DNA of 50,653 bases from a virus. Both the position numbers and the translations under genes were made by a program. Position 1 is the first letter of the stretch; each line of letters begins with the position of its first letter. A model generated the notes under the pieces. It was given only the letters and a program-made list of their open reading frames with translations, was not told the DNA's origin and ran no database searches. Positions 16,210 through 22,947 of this stretch are shown in pieces. The stretch covers positions 1 to 50,653 of the IMG/VR virus record IMGVR_UViG_3300032322_001385; one strand, written 5' to 3'.

Positions 16210-16451
16210 GCCAGCTCTACGTCACCCGCCAGTTCGACGAGCTCGATGAGATCTGCTGGCGCTACTACGGCCGCACGCAGCAGACCGTCGAGGCGGTGAT
16301 GCTGGCGAACCCCAACCTCGCCGAGCTCATGCCGATCCTGCCCGGCGGCGTGACGATCCTGCTGCCTGATCTGCCGGCGCCGAGCACCAGCGAGACGGTC
16401 CGCATCTGGGATCCGAGCCCGACCGCAACCCCTGGCACTGGAGCAGCATGA
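16206..16451 (+). CDS. X: Tail protein X (LysM-like)
   Basis: An 81-residue protein. SQLYVTRQFDELDEICWRYYGRTQQTVEAVMLANPNLAELMPILPGGVTILLPDLPAP is the standard Phage_tail_X/LysM-like fold of P2 gpX. In P2-type particles it lies at the baseplate hub next to D and U. Both ends overlap the neighbouring genes by four bases. Confidence 0.92.
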   Translation: MSQLYVTRQFDELDEICWRYYGRTQQTVEAVMLANPNLAELMPILPGGVTILLPDLPAPSTSETVRIWDPSPTATPGTGAA

Positions 16452-17842
16452 GCACGCCAGGCTTCAGGATCGAGGCGAACGGCGGCGACATCACCCAGCT
16501 GGTCGCGGATCGGCTCGTCAGCCTGCGCATCACCGACCAGGCGGGGCAGCAGAGCGACAGCCTCGAGATCACCCTCGACGACCGCGACAAGCGCATCCCC
16601 GTCGCCAACAGCGGCACCTGGATCCGCGTCTGGCTGGGCTACAGCACCGGCGGCCGCACGCCCGTCTACATGGGCGCCTTCGCCGTCGATGAGGTGGAGC
16701 TCAGCATGGGCTCGCGCTCGATGGTGATCAAGGCGACCGCGAGCAACACCGCGCCAACGCTGGTCAAGGAGCAGAAGACGAAGAGCTGGCACAACACCAC
16801 GCTCGGGCAGATCGTGCAGGAGATCGCCCAGCGCAACAACCTCACCACGGTCCTCAAGGGCAACTTAGCCAGCACGCAGATCAAGCACGAGGACCAAACC
16901 AACGAGAGCGACCAGAGCTTCCTCACCCGCCTGGCCGAGAAGTACCGCGCGACCATCAAGCCCGCCGACGGGCGCCTGGTGGTGGTGCCCCGGGGCAGCA
17001 ATGACAACGCCGGCAACGTCACCATCAAGCAGGAGGAGGTCACCAGCTGGCGCGCGACGCTGAAGAACCGTGGCGCCTATGGCGCGGTGAAAGCGAAGTG
17101 GCTCGATCGATCCGTCAACAAGGAGAAGGTCTACACCGCTGGCGAGTCGGGCGGCTCGCTGCCGGCCTTCGAGGAGAAACAGCTGTTCAAGACCCAGGCC
17201 GAGGCGCAGAAGGCGGCCGACAGCCGGCTGCAGTCGCTGCGCGCGGGCGAGGTGCGCATCAGCCTGCAGATGCCAGGATGGCCGGATGTGAACGCCGAGG
17301 GCCTGGTGACGCTCACCGGCTTCCGCGAATATGTCGACGGCACCTGGAACGTGAAGACCGTCACGCACGACCTCACCGGCTCCGGCTATGTGACGACCGT
17401 CGACTGCGGCACGCAGGGCGAAGAGAGCAGCGACTGGAGCACCGGCCGCGACAGCCAGGGCCGCTTAATTGCAGGCGGCACAAAGGGCGTGATCGCGCGC
17501 ACCGGCAGCAGCGGCGACAGCACCGGACCACACCTAGATGCACGGTGGGCAGACAAGCGACGTATCACCGCAGCTGATGCCGATCGATACCTGCGCATCA
17601 ATGGCAGGGCCCCCAGTTCCTTCGGCGTCACCAGCGGTTACGGGCCCCGCAATTTGTTTGGCCGCACCTTCCACTACGGCATTGACTTCGGCACTCCAGC
17701 AGGTTCATCTATCACCCTGATCAACGGCGCGACCTATACCAGCAATCTTGGATACACCGGCGCCGGCGGCTATGCCGTTCAGATCAATACCCCCGAAGGA
17801 CCTATGCGGCTACTGCACCTGCAGGCAGGGTCCGCCAAGTGA
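16448..17842 (+). CDS. D: Tail hub protein D with truncated M23-like C-terminus
   Basis: A 464-residue protein. Residues 1-330 are P2 gpD-like (FRIEANGGDITQLVADRLVSLRITDQAGQQSDSLEITLDD, then LGQIVQEIAQRNNL, GRLVVVPRG). gpD forms the baseplate hub that connects tube to spike. Residues of about 385-464 look like an M23 (LytM) peptidase: SSFGVTSGYGPRNLFGRT, HYGIDFGTPAG with the H-x3-D metal motif, and GGYAVQINTPEGPMRLLHL. The protein stops right after LLHLQAGSAK, before the HLH motif that completes the zinc site. The domain is thus incomplete and probably binds, rather than cuts, cell wall. Composition becomes less GC-rich toward this end. Confidence 0.85.
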   Translation: MSTPGFRIEANGGDITQLVADRLVSLRITDQAGQQSDSLEITLDDRDKRIPVANSGTWIRVWLGYSTGGRTPVYMGAFAVDEVELSMGSRSMVIKATASNTAPTLVKEQKTKSWHNTTLGQIVQEIAQRNNLTTVLKGNLASTQIKHEDQTNESDQSFLTRLAEKYRATIKPADGRLVVVPRGSNDNAGNVTIKQEEVTSWRATLKNRGAYGAVKAKWLDRSVNKEKVYTAGESGGSLPAFEEKQLFKTQAEAQKAADSRLQSLRAGEVRISLQMPGWPDVNAEGLVTLTGFREYVDGTWNVKTVTHDLTGSGYVTTVDCGTQGEESSDWSTGRDSQGRLIAGGTKGVIARTGSSGDSTGPHLDARWADKRRITAADADRYLRINGRAPSSFGVTSGYGPRNLFGRTFHYGIDFGTPAGSSITLINGATYTSNLGYTGAGGYAVQINTPEGPMRLLHLQAGSAK

Positions 17843-17854
17843 ATGCTTTGCATT

Positions 17855-17884
17855 TGCAGTTGAACTGCAGCTAAACTGCAGTTT
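17855..17884. promoter_or_regulatory. Paired palindromes (TGCAGTT-G-AACTGCA and AAACTGCAGTTT)
   Basis: In the short gap after D, 17855-17869 is a 7-bp inverted repeat with a single central base. 17873-17884 is a perfect 12-bp palindrome built from the same CTGCAG word. They could be an operator or an mRNA structure before the lysis cassette. No matching promoter was recognised. Confidence 0.4.
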
Positions 17885-17899
17885 GCGGAAGCCTTGCAT

Positions 17900-18181
17900 G
17901 TGGCAGATCCAAGTGGCGGCAATACTGGCTGGAAAGGCCGACTTGGTGATCTGTCGGTCGAATTGATTGCTGTCGGCACTATCGCATTGGTCGGCACCTG
18001 CATCCGGGTGTGGGCTGGAATGGATGTAATCCAAACGCAGATCAACAACCTAGTTAAGAACGACAACCAGCAGGACACACGGATCGAGACTGTACGAGGC
18101 GAGGTAAACAACCTAAGGATTCAGGTTGGCATCATCCGTGCTCAAATGGGCTCAGGTCCATCGGGATATGGCCGGCCATGA
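17900..18181 (+). CDS. Small membrane/coiled-coil protein (lysis cassette)
   Basis: A 93-residue protein from GTG 17900, which has GGAAG eight bases upstream (a TTG at 17894 is an alternative). One transmembrane segment lies near residues 20-40 (VELIAVGTIALVGTCIRVWAG). A heptad-like helix follows (VIQTQINNLVKNDNQQDTRIETVRGEVNNLRIQVGII). A membrane anchor plus coiled coil just before lytic genes recalls holin-associated or XhlA-like proteins, but with reversed order of parts. Its end overlaps the next ATG. Role in lysis is inferred from position. Confidence 0.6.
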   Translation: MADPSGGNTGWKGRLGDLSVELIAVGTIALVGTCIRVWAGMDVIQTQINNLVKNDNQQDTRIETVRGEVNNLRIQVGIIRAQMGSGPSGYGRP

Positions 18182-18879
18182 TTAATGACCTGATCCCTTA
18201 CTTCCAGCACTGGAAGGATCTGCCGCATCAACGTGCCGCCATCACGCAGCTGTGGCAGGCAGTACCTGAGAGCCTGAAGCAACCTGAAAGCAACTGGGTG
18301 CAGACCTGGAAAGCAGCCGGGAAACAAGAGCAGCCGCGCACGCTGAGCAACCCAATCCAGGTGCGCTATTTCAGCCAGCGCGACAGCAGCACTGAGCACG
18401 CGCTTCGGATGTGCTTCAGCAGCTCCTGCGCCATGCTGCTCGAAACGCTCAAGCCTGGGACGTTGGCCGGGCCCAACGGCGACGATGCCTACCTGGGCCG
18501 CGTGCTGCGCTACGGCGACACCACTGAGGCGACGAGCCAGATCAAGGCGCTGCAGAGCTACGGCGTCGAAGCGCACATGGTGCGCAACGCCAGCTGGAAG
18601 ACGATCGAAAGCCAGATCGACCAGGGCATCCCGGTGCCGATCGGCATCCTTCACAAGGGCCCCGTTGGCGCACCGACTGGCGGCGGCCACTGGATCTGCG
18701 CCATCGGCTACACCGACGACGCGATCATCGTCCACGATCCTTTCGGCGACCTGGATCTGCTCACCGGCCGCTACGTCAACAACTGGGGCGCCCGGCTGCG
18801 CTACTCCCGCCGCAACCTCGGCCCGCGGTGGATGGTTGAAGGGCCCGCAACCGGCTGGGCCATAGTGGCCGAACCCTGA
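18178..18879 (+). CDS. C39-like papain-fold peptidase
   Basis: A 233-residue protein. From residue 62 it follows the C39-like pattern: VRYFSQRDS with Gln67 for the oxyanion hole, MCFSSSCAM with candidate nucleophile Cys79, GGGHWICAIGY with His171, and IIVHDPFGD with Asp187. A spacing of about 90 residues from Cys to His is normal for the family. The N-terminal 60 residues are helical and may bind wall or substrate. There is no signal peptide, so release would depend on a holin. Its place between membrane proteins and the lysozyme suggests a lysis-linked hydrolase; a virion-processing role is the alternative. Confidence 0.65.
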   Translation: MINDLIPYFQHWKDLPHQRAAITQLWQAVPESLKQPESNWVQTWKAAGKQEQPRTLSNPIQVRYFSQRDSSTEHALRMCFSSSCAMLLETLKPGTLAGPNGDDAYLGRVLRYGDTTEATSQIKALQSYGVEAHMVRNASWKTIESQIDQGIPVPIGILHKGPVGAPTGGGHWICAIGYTDDAIIVHDPFGDLDLLTGRYVNNWGARLRYSRRNLGPRWMVEGPATGWAIVAEP

Positions 18880-18889
18880 GAACACATCC

Positions 18890-19441
18890 ATGCGCCTGGC
18901 TGATCTCGTGATGGTCTATCCCGATCGACTGCCGCCGGCGCAATGCCAGGAGCTCATCCAGGGCTTCGAGGCCCGCGCTGCTGATCAGGTGATCCGCCAG
19001 GGTGAGGGCAACGCGCCACGGTTCACCGAGCTCAACCTGACGCAGTGCTGGCCGGAGGGCCATGAGCTGGCGTTCGGCGCCATCTTGCCGGTGTTCGAGA
19101 CCTACAGCCGCGACCTGCAGATCAACACCGTGCAGTGGCCGGCAGAGCTGGCGTTCGAGGAGCTGCGGATCAAGCGCTACTGGCCCGGCGGCGAGGACGA
19201 GTTCCCCGACCATGTGGACGTGGGCGATCACGCCAGCGCCAGGCGGTTCGTGGCAGCGATGCTCTACCTCAACGATGTCGAGGATGGCGGCGCCACCGAG
19301 TTTCCGCTGTGGGGCCAGCAGATCCAGCCACGCGCTGGATCGGTGGTGGTGTTCCCGCCGCTGTGGCCCTGGCTGCACGCCGGCCGGCCGCCGCAGTCGG
19401 GCCCGAAGTACATCCTCAGCACATACCTCCACTACACCTAA
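18890..19441 (+). CDS. 2-oxoglutarate/Fe(II)-dependent oxygenase (prolyl-4-hydroxylase type)
   Basis: A 183-residue protein of the P4H-like 2OG-Fe(II) family. Fe ligands are visible as His108-x-Asp110 (FPDHVDVGDH) and His163 (WLHAG), and Lys173 (GPKYIL) is placed to hold 2-oxoglutarate. The core FVAAMLYLNDVEDGGATEFPLWGQQIQPRAGSVVVFPP is diagnostic. These enzymes hydroxylate proteins or modify nucleobases and are frequent accessory genes in cyanophages. Here the gene lies in the lysis cassette, 10 bases after the peptidase gene. Its target cannot be told from sequence. Confidence 0.88.
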   Translation: MRLADLVMVYPDRLPPAQCQELIQGFEARAADQVIRQGEGNAPRFTELNLTQCWPEGHELAFGAILPVFETYSRDLQINTVQWPAELAFEELRIKRYWPGGEDEFPDHVDVGDHASARRFVAAMLYLNDVEDGGATEFPLWGQQIQPRAGSVVVFPPLWPWLHAGRPPQSGPKYILSTYLHYT

Positions 19442-19456
19442 CCTGGAGAGAACGAC

Positions 19457-19651
19457 ATGATCTCAATGGAACACCTTCCTCAATACGTCGCCCTCGCTGT
19501 CGCCATTCACAGCGTGGCGCTGATCATCGTGAACCTCACCCCCACCCCGAAGGACGACGAGGCGCTCGGGACCATCAGCGCCCTGGCGGTGAAGGCCTAC
19601 CGCGCGCTGGAGATCGTCGCCGGCATCGTCACCCCCCTGGCGAAGCGCTGA
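19457..19651 (+). CDS. Small membrane protein, candidate holin
   Basis: A 64-residue protein. One clear transmembrane helix spans about residues 9-26 (YVALAVAIHSVALIIVNL), followed by TPTPKDDEALG. A second amphipathic helix (ISALAVKAYRALEIVAGIVTPLAKR) ends in a basic tail. The size, the membrane segment and the direct coupling to the lysozyme gene (its TGA overlaps the lysozyme ATG) suggest a holin or pinholin. GGAGAG lies upstream of the ATG. Confidence 0.6.
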   Translation: MISMEHLPQYVALAVAIHSVALIIVNLTPTPKDDEALGTISALAVKAYRALEIVAGIVTPLAKR

Positions 19652-20088
19652 TGATCAACCGCGCCGCGATGACGCGCCAGCTCCGCCTCCACGAGGGGGA
19701 GCGGCTGAAGCCCTATCGCTGCACCGCCGGCAAGCTGACGATCGGCGTGGGCCGCAACCTCGAGGACCGTGGCATCACGGCAGAGGAGTCGGCCTACTTG
19801 CTCGCCAACGACATCAGCCGGGAGGAGCGCGAGCTGCTCCGGGCACTGCCCTGGGCGGCGACGCTGGACGAGGTGCGCCAGCGGGTACTGCTCGACATGA
19901 GCTTCAACATGGGACTGGGCACGCTGCTGACGTTCAAGCGGACGCTGGCGGCGGTGCAGGGCGGCGAGTTCACGAAGGCCGCGGCGATGATGCTGGAATC
20001 GCGGTGGGCGGGCCAGGTGGGCGAGCGCGCGCAGCGGCTGAGCCGAATGATGGCGACAGGGCAAAATCCGCGCGAACTGCTCTCGTAG
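19651..20088 (+). CDS. T4-type lysozyme / endolysin (GH24) with E-C-T triad
   Basis: A 145-residue muramidase. The catalytic loop is HEGERLKPYRCTAGKLTIGVGRN: Glu15, Cys24 at the place of T4 Asp20, and Thr30, with the family spacing E-x8-D/C-x5-T. The helical part DEVRQRVLLDMSFNMGLGTLLTFKRTL and the C-terminal SRWAGQVGERAQRLSRMMATGQ are the normal GH24 second lobe. It cuts the peptidoglycan sugar backbone. No signal peptide or SAR domain is seen, so it needs a holin. I start it at ATG 19651, overlapping the holin stop, although the frame stays open further upstream. A terminator follows after 20 bases. Confidence 0.92.
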   Translation: MINRAAMTRQLRLHEGERLKPYRCTAGKLTIGVGRNLEDRGITAEESAYLLANDISREERELLRALPWAATLDEVRQRVLLDMSFNMGLGTLLTFKRTLAAVQGGEFTKAAAMMLESRWAGQVGERAQRLSRMMATGQNPRELLS

Positions 20089-20107
20089 CATGATGCAGGG
20101 ACTACTG

Positions 20108-20142
20108 AGCCCCCGGGACTGGTGGACCGGGGGCTTTTCTTT
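20108..20142 (+). terminator. Rho-independent terminator ending the late operon
   Basis: A perfect 9-bp stem AGCCCCCGG (20108-20116) / CCGGGGGCT (20127-20135) with a 10-base loop is followed by TTTTCTTT. It lies 20 bases after the lysozyme stop and points with the late + strand genes. The same stem sequence is reused at 22202. Confidence 0.92.
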
Positions 20143-20149
20143 GCGGCGC

Positions 20150-20416
20150 TCAGCCAGGGTGGCGCGCGGTGATGTTGGGCCCAGGGCCGCCGGGCCGCTC
20201 CTCGACCTTGACCCCTTCGATTCGGGTTACGTCGAACCACTGGCTGTAGGGCATGCCATTGGCGTCCCGTGCCGCCAGCTGGATCTGATCGCAGCCGGTG
20301 AGATAGGTGGCCGATGCGACGGCAGTTCCTTCGATGCCTAGGACTGTGTCGCGGTACTTTTTGCCCAGCGTGAACTGGGTGCCGTTCAGGATGACGGTGC
20401 GGTTTTCAAGTGCCAT
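20150..20416 (-). CDS. Conserved-looking small phage protein (GF/IEG…WFD type)
   Basis: An 88-residue protein starting MALENRTVILNGTQFTLGKK. KYRDTVLGIEGTAVASATYLTGCDQIQLAARDANGMPYSQWFDVTRIEGV has a beta pattern I associate with short phage proteins of the type 'G-x-x-G-x-A-x-x-x-x-Y-L-T-G-C…Q-W-F-D'. Their function is unknown to me; a KOW/SH3-like barrel seems likely. It is transcribed toward the late terminator, convergent with lysozyme. The 5' extension of the open frame beyond this ATG is low-complexity and was not used. Confidence 0.6.
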   Translation of the reverse strand: MALENRTVILNGTQFTLGKKYRDTVLGIEGTAVASATYLTGCDQIQLAARDANGMPYSQWFDVTRIEGVKVEERPGGPGPNITARHPG

Positions 20417-20475
20417 TGCAAGATGCGGATGAGGGGTGATGCCGGATTGGGTGCGGCTCCGGCGTGCCGCGGCGG

Positions 20476-20664
20476 TCAAGCCGCCAGCAGCCGGCGCACC
20501 GTGGTGCGCGAACAGCCGAGGCGATCGGCGATAACCTGCTGGGTCATGCCGGCGCGGCGCCAGCGGCGGGCACGGGCCTGGCGATCCTCCGTGGCCCAGA
20601 GCAGGACCAGCAGGGGGAGCAGTAGCAGGGCGACGGCCCAGGCGGTGAGGCAAGCGATGGACAT
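20476..20664 (-). CDS. Membrane-anchored helix-turn-helix microprotein
   Basis: A 62-residue protein. Residues 5-24 form a very hydrophobic segment (CLTAWAVALLLLPLLVLLWA). A basic stretch RQARARRWRRAG follows, which would keep the rest in the cytoplasm. Residues 37-60 read AGMTQQVIADRLGCSRTTVRRLL, a resolvase-type HTH. It thus looks like a DNA-binding helix-turn-helix tethered to the membrane. It is divergent from no gene and lies between the integrase and the terminator-facing small gene, all leftward. No clear ribosome site precedes the ATG, so confidence is moderate. Confidence 0.55.
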   Translation of the reverse strand: MSIACLTAWAVALLLLPLLVLLWATEDRQARARRWRRAGMTQQVIADRLGCSRTTVRRLLAA

Positions 20665-20767
20665 GGGGCGAAATGCGATGGGGTGGTGATCGGCGGCGCG
20701 CTCGGCCGGCCGATGAACCCAAAGTAAGGGCGCAACCGTGGGGGTGCTGCGCTGGCGTAATAATCCT

Positions 20768-21931
20768 TCACACTTCCAGATCGTCGCTCACCCTCGCCAC
20801 GGCCCGCCGCGCTGCGTCGTCGATCAGGTGCGCATACCGGCTCGTCGTCTGCGTGCTCCGGTGCCCCAACAGCTGGCCCACCGTGCCCAGCGTCTGGCCG
20901 CCACTGAGCGCATAACTGGCGAACGTGTGCCGCAGGTCGTGGATCCGCAGGTCGCTCACACCAGCCTCCTGGAGCAGCGCCAGCCACAGCCGCCGGTAGC
21001 CCACCAGCGGCTTCTCTCCACTCTCGCCGGGGATCACCCACCGATTTTCGGGGAGCTGCCCCCCGATTTTCGATCGCAGCTCCCCGATTATCGCCAGCGC
21101 CCGATCGCTCAGCTGCACCTCGCTGGCCCCGGTCTTACCTCGCTCTGCCGGCACCCGCAGCACGCCCCGGGCCCAGTCGATCTCCGACCACTCAGCGCAC
21201 ATCACCTCCCGCAGCCTGGCCCCAGTCAGCAGCAGCAGCCGCACCAGCTGCGCGAACCGCCACCGCATCGACAGCGGCCCCTGGGCCTCCCACCGGGCCA
21301 GGGCCGCCCGCAGCTGGGTCAGCTCCTGTGCGCTCAGGTATCGCCGCCGCGCCGTCTCCCGATGCGGCTTCACCCCCTTGCATGGGTTGCTGTTGTGCGG
21401 CCGCCACCCCCACTGCTCCGCCAGTCGCATCGCGACGCTCAGCGTCCGCAGCGCACGGTTGGCGGTGATCGGCTGCCGGTGCGCGGCGTGCCACTTGGCG
21501 ACGTCCTCATGCCTGACGGCCGCCACCTTCGTGGTGGGCCCCAGGGCCGGCAGCAGATGCACTCGCCAGTTCGCCTCGTCGCATCCTCCGCTGCGCTTCT
21601 TCGAGGCGTGACGCTCCATGTGCTCGCGCGACAGATCCGCCAGCGTGGCGGCCAGCCGTGTGGCGCGTCGTTCCTCCGTCGGCCGCCTTCCCTCCCGCAC
21701 CTGGGCGAGGGCCTCGCGCGCGAGGCGCCGCGCATCATCTGGGGTGAGCTCTACCGGCGTGCCCAACTTCATCTCCAGCTGGCGGCCGTCCAGCTGCCGG
21801 AACCGCAGGTAATAGGTGCGGGCCCCCGAGGGCAGCACCAGCAGGCAGAGCCCGGGCACCAGGCTGTCGTTCAGCCGGTAGCGCTGGGCCCGGGGGGCGG
21901 CTCCCTCAACGAGCGTCTTGGTCAGCTTCAT
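20768..21931 (-). CDS. int: Tyrosine integrase (P4/DUF4102-type)
   Basis: A 387-residue site-specific recombinase. The N-terminal arm-binding domain has the DUF4102 look (LPSGARTYYLRFRQLDGRQLEMKLGTPVELTPDDARRLAREALAQV). The catalytic part shows Arg239 (LLTGARLREV), His331-x-x-Arg334 (HDLRHTFASYAL), His357 (LLGHRSTQTTSRYAHL) and the nucleophile Tyr367. I chose ATG 21931 (MKLTKTLVEG); the frame is open to 22057, but that part runs through the attP region and has no family match. An arm-type repeat lies only one base before the ATG, suggesting that integrase binding also controls its own expression. Confidence 0.96.
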   Translation of the reverse strand: MKLTKTLVEGAAPRAQRYRLNDSLVPGLCLLVLPSGARTYYLRFRQLDGRQLEMKLGTPVELTPDDARRLAREALAQVREGRRPTEERRATRLAATLADLSREHMERHASKKRSGGCDEANWRVHLLPALGPTTKVAAVRHEDVAKWHAAHRQPITANRALRTLSVAMRLAEQWGWRPHNSNPCKGVKPHRETARRRYLSAQELTQLRAALARWEAQGPLSMRWRFAQLVRLLLLTGARLREVMCAEWSEIDWARGVLRVPAERGKTGASEVQLSDRALAIIGELRSKIGGQLPENRWVIPGESGEKPLVGYRRLWLALLQEAGVSDLRIHDLRHTFASYALSGGQTLGTVGQLLGHRSTQTTSRYAHLIDDAARRAVARVSDDLEV

Positions 21932-21932
21932 T

Positions 21933-21953
21933 GTTCCCACACCTTTCCCACAA
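21933..21953. promoter_or_regulatory. Putative integrase arm-type site (int-proximal arm)
   Basis: Two TTCCCACA words 11 bases apart (21934 and 21945), about one helical turn. The 21-base block differs at one position from that at 22175-22195 on the other side of the attP core, in the same orientation. Paired direct repeats flanking a tRNA-like core are the usual arm sites of tyrosine integrases. Confidence 0.7.
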
Positions 21954-22053
21954 AACTCCGGGAGCGGGAGGGATACCACGGGAAGCGGCGTGAGGCCATG
22001 CTCAGCAAAATCAAGGGGAAAGGAAAGCGCGGGATCCCCGAGGATAGCGGAAC

Positions 22054-22104
22054 GCATGACTTTTAATCAGGGGGTCCTGGGTTCGAGTCCCAGCGCGCTC
22101 ACCA
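22054..22104 (+). other. attP core: 3' half of a tRNA-Lys(UUU) gene
   Basis: The sequence contains the anticodon loop CTTTTAA (22060-22066), a T-arm (CTGGG-TTCGAGT-CCCAG, 22077-22093), acceptor strand CGCGCTC (22094-22100), A73 and CCA. It lies just upstream of integrase. The 5' half is not a normal tRNA: the D-arm is absent and the anticodon stem has a mismatch. Integration into a host tRNA-Lys gene would restore its 3' end. The crossover probably lies in the anticodon region. Confidence 0.8.
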
Positions 22105-22174
22105 CCCAAAAGCCATCCACGTCAACGACTTACAGCCGCGACAGCGTGACAGGCCTGCCGGCCTTGGCAGGATC

Positions 22175-22195
22175 GTTCCCACACCATTCCCACAA
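22175..22195. promoter_or_regulatory. Putative integrase arm-type site (distal arm)
   Basis: Second copy of the doubled TTCCCACA block (22176 and 22187, period 11), matching 20 of 21 bases of the copy at 21933. It stands about 70 bases beyond the attP core, against about 100 bases for the other arm. Confidence 0.7.
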
Positions 22196-22201
22196 GCCCA
22201 C

Positions 22202-22233
22202 AAAAAAAGCCCCCGGTCATCACTCCGGGGGCT
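22202..22233 (-). terminator. Rho-independent terminator of the leftward early operon
   Basis: On the minus strand the stem AGCCCCCGG/CCGGGGGCT (22225-22233 with 22208-22216) with an 8-base loop is followed by a run of seven T (plus-strand A at 22202-22208). It lies just after the stop at 22260 and shields attP and int from early leftward transcription. The stem equals that of the terminator at 20108. Confidence 0.92.
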
Positions 22234-22259
22234 GCCGCTTTCTCGTCTGCTCATCCATT

Positions 22260-22466
22260 CTATCTTTGGCGGAACTCGATCTCGGCTGCCATCTCAACAG
22301 CCACCTGGTGTGCCACCTGCTGATCATCCTGAGCAAAGCCCCAGTGCACCACCCGGCCGTCATGCACGAACGGCATGAACCGGGTGGTCTGCCCCCAACC
22401 AATCGGCTGCACGCCGAAGCATGGCCAGGTCTGCCCGGCGTAGCGAGGCACTTCAGCCAGGATCAC
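22260..22466 (-). CDS. Small hypothetical early protein, last gene of leftward operon
   Basis: A 68-residue protein read from GTG 22466, which overlaps the preceding stop (GTGA). Trp/Phe-rich core YAGQTWPCFGVQPIGWGQTTRFMPFVHDGRVVHWGF, followed by an amphipathic helix DDQQVAHQVAVEMAAEIEFRQ. The upstream part of the open frame is low-complexity and antisense-like, so the coupled GTG is preferred. I do not recognise a family. The terminator at 22202 follows. Confidence 0.55.
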   Translation of the reverse strand: MILAEVPRYAGQTWPCFGVQPIGWGQTTRFMPFVHDGRVVHWGFAQDDQQVAHQVAVEMAAEIEFRQR

Positions 22467-22720
22467 AGCTCCAGCCCCCGCATGTGCTGTTCCACCAGGT
22501 CGAGCAGGTCCTGGGGCACGATCGGGAACCGGGGCACCCACCGGCTCGGGTCCCACCCGAAGATGGTCCAACGCGAGGTCTGGTTCAGCAGGGTGCGGAT
22601 GTTGTTCCGCTTCCGCCAGTGCACCAGCATCGGGTCGATGGTGCCCGCCGGCTGCCGCGTGATCGTCCACCGTGGGCTGGCCTGAGGATCTGTGTCCTCG
22701 TGGATGAGGTGCTGCATCAT
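22463..22720 (-). CDS. Small hypothetical early protein
   Basis: An 85-residue protein starting MMQHLIHEDTDPQASPRW, with GGAG five bases before the ATG. Contains WRKRNNIRTLLNQTSRWTIFGWDPSRWVPRFPIVPQDLLDLVEQHM, rich in Trp and Arg. No known domain was recognised. Its stop overlaps the downstream GTG, and its start overlaps the stop of the gene upstream, so it belongs to a coupled chain. Confidence 0.65.
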   Translation of the reverse strand: MMQHLIHEDTDPQASPRWTITRQPAGTIDPMLVHWRKRNNIRTLLNQTSRWTIFGWDPSRWVPRFPIVPQDLLDLVEQHMRGLEL

Positions 22721-22947
22721 TCCAACTCCTGCAGAGGCAAGCGGCTGAGGTGCATCTGCGGCAGATCCCAGCTCACTCCGTCGCCATCGAGGACGTAGTA
22801 GTGCGGGCAGCCATTGGCCATAAAGGTGCCGACCACCTTCCCGGTGTGACCTTCAGGCCACCCCTGCACTAGCGCTGTGTTGCGCACATACACCGTGTCG
22901 CCTGGCACGAACCGCCACGGCTGCGCATTCAGCAGTCGCGTGTTCAT
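22717..22947 (-). CDS. Small KOW/SH3-like early protein
   Basis: A 76-residue protein. PGDTVYVRNTALVQGWPEGHTGKVVGTFMANGCPHYYVLDGDGVSWDLPQMHLSRLPL has the alternating strand pattern of a KOW or SH3-like barrel (Gly-Lys-Val-Val after a turn, closing strand YYVLDGD). Such barrels bind RNA, DNA or protein. Both ends overlap neighbouring genes by four bases. The functional guess is structural only. Confidence 0.65.
   Translation of the reverse strand: MNTRLLNAQPWRFVPGDTVYVRNTALVQGWPEGHTGKVVGTFMANGCPHYYVLDGDGVSWDLPQMHLSRLPLQELE

Noticed and set aside
20738-22066. A 442-codon plus-strand frame over the integrase
   Set aside because: It is antisense to a clear tyrosine recombinase and rich in Pro, Arg, Gln and His as typical for shadow frames.
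22025-22101. A complete tRNA-Lys gene
   Set aside because: Six of seven acceptor pairs and the T-arm can form, but there is no normal D-arm, U8 is missing and the anticodon stem has a mismatch. It is better explained as a tRNA 3' half captured in attP with chance pairing upstream.
22220-22402. A 60-codon minus-strand frame overlapping the terminator region
   Set aside because: It overlaps the better-supported coupled gene at 22260 and runs into the terminator stem.
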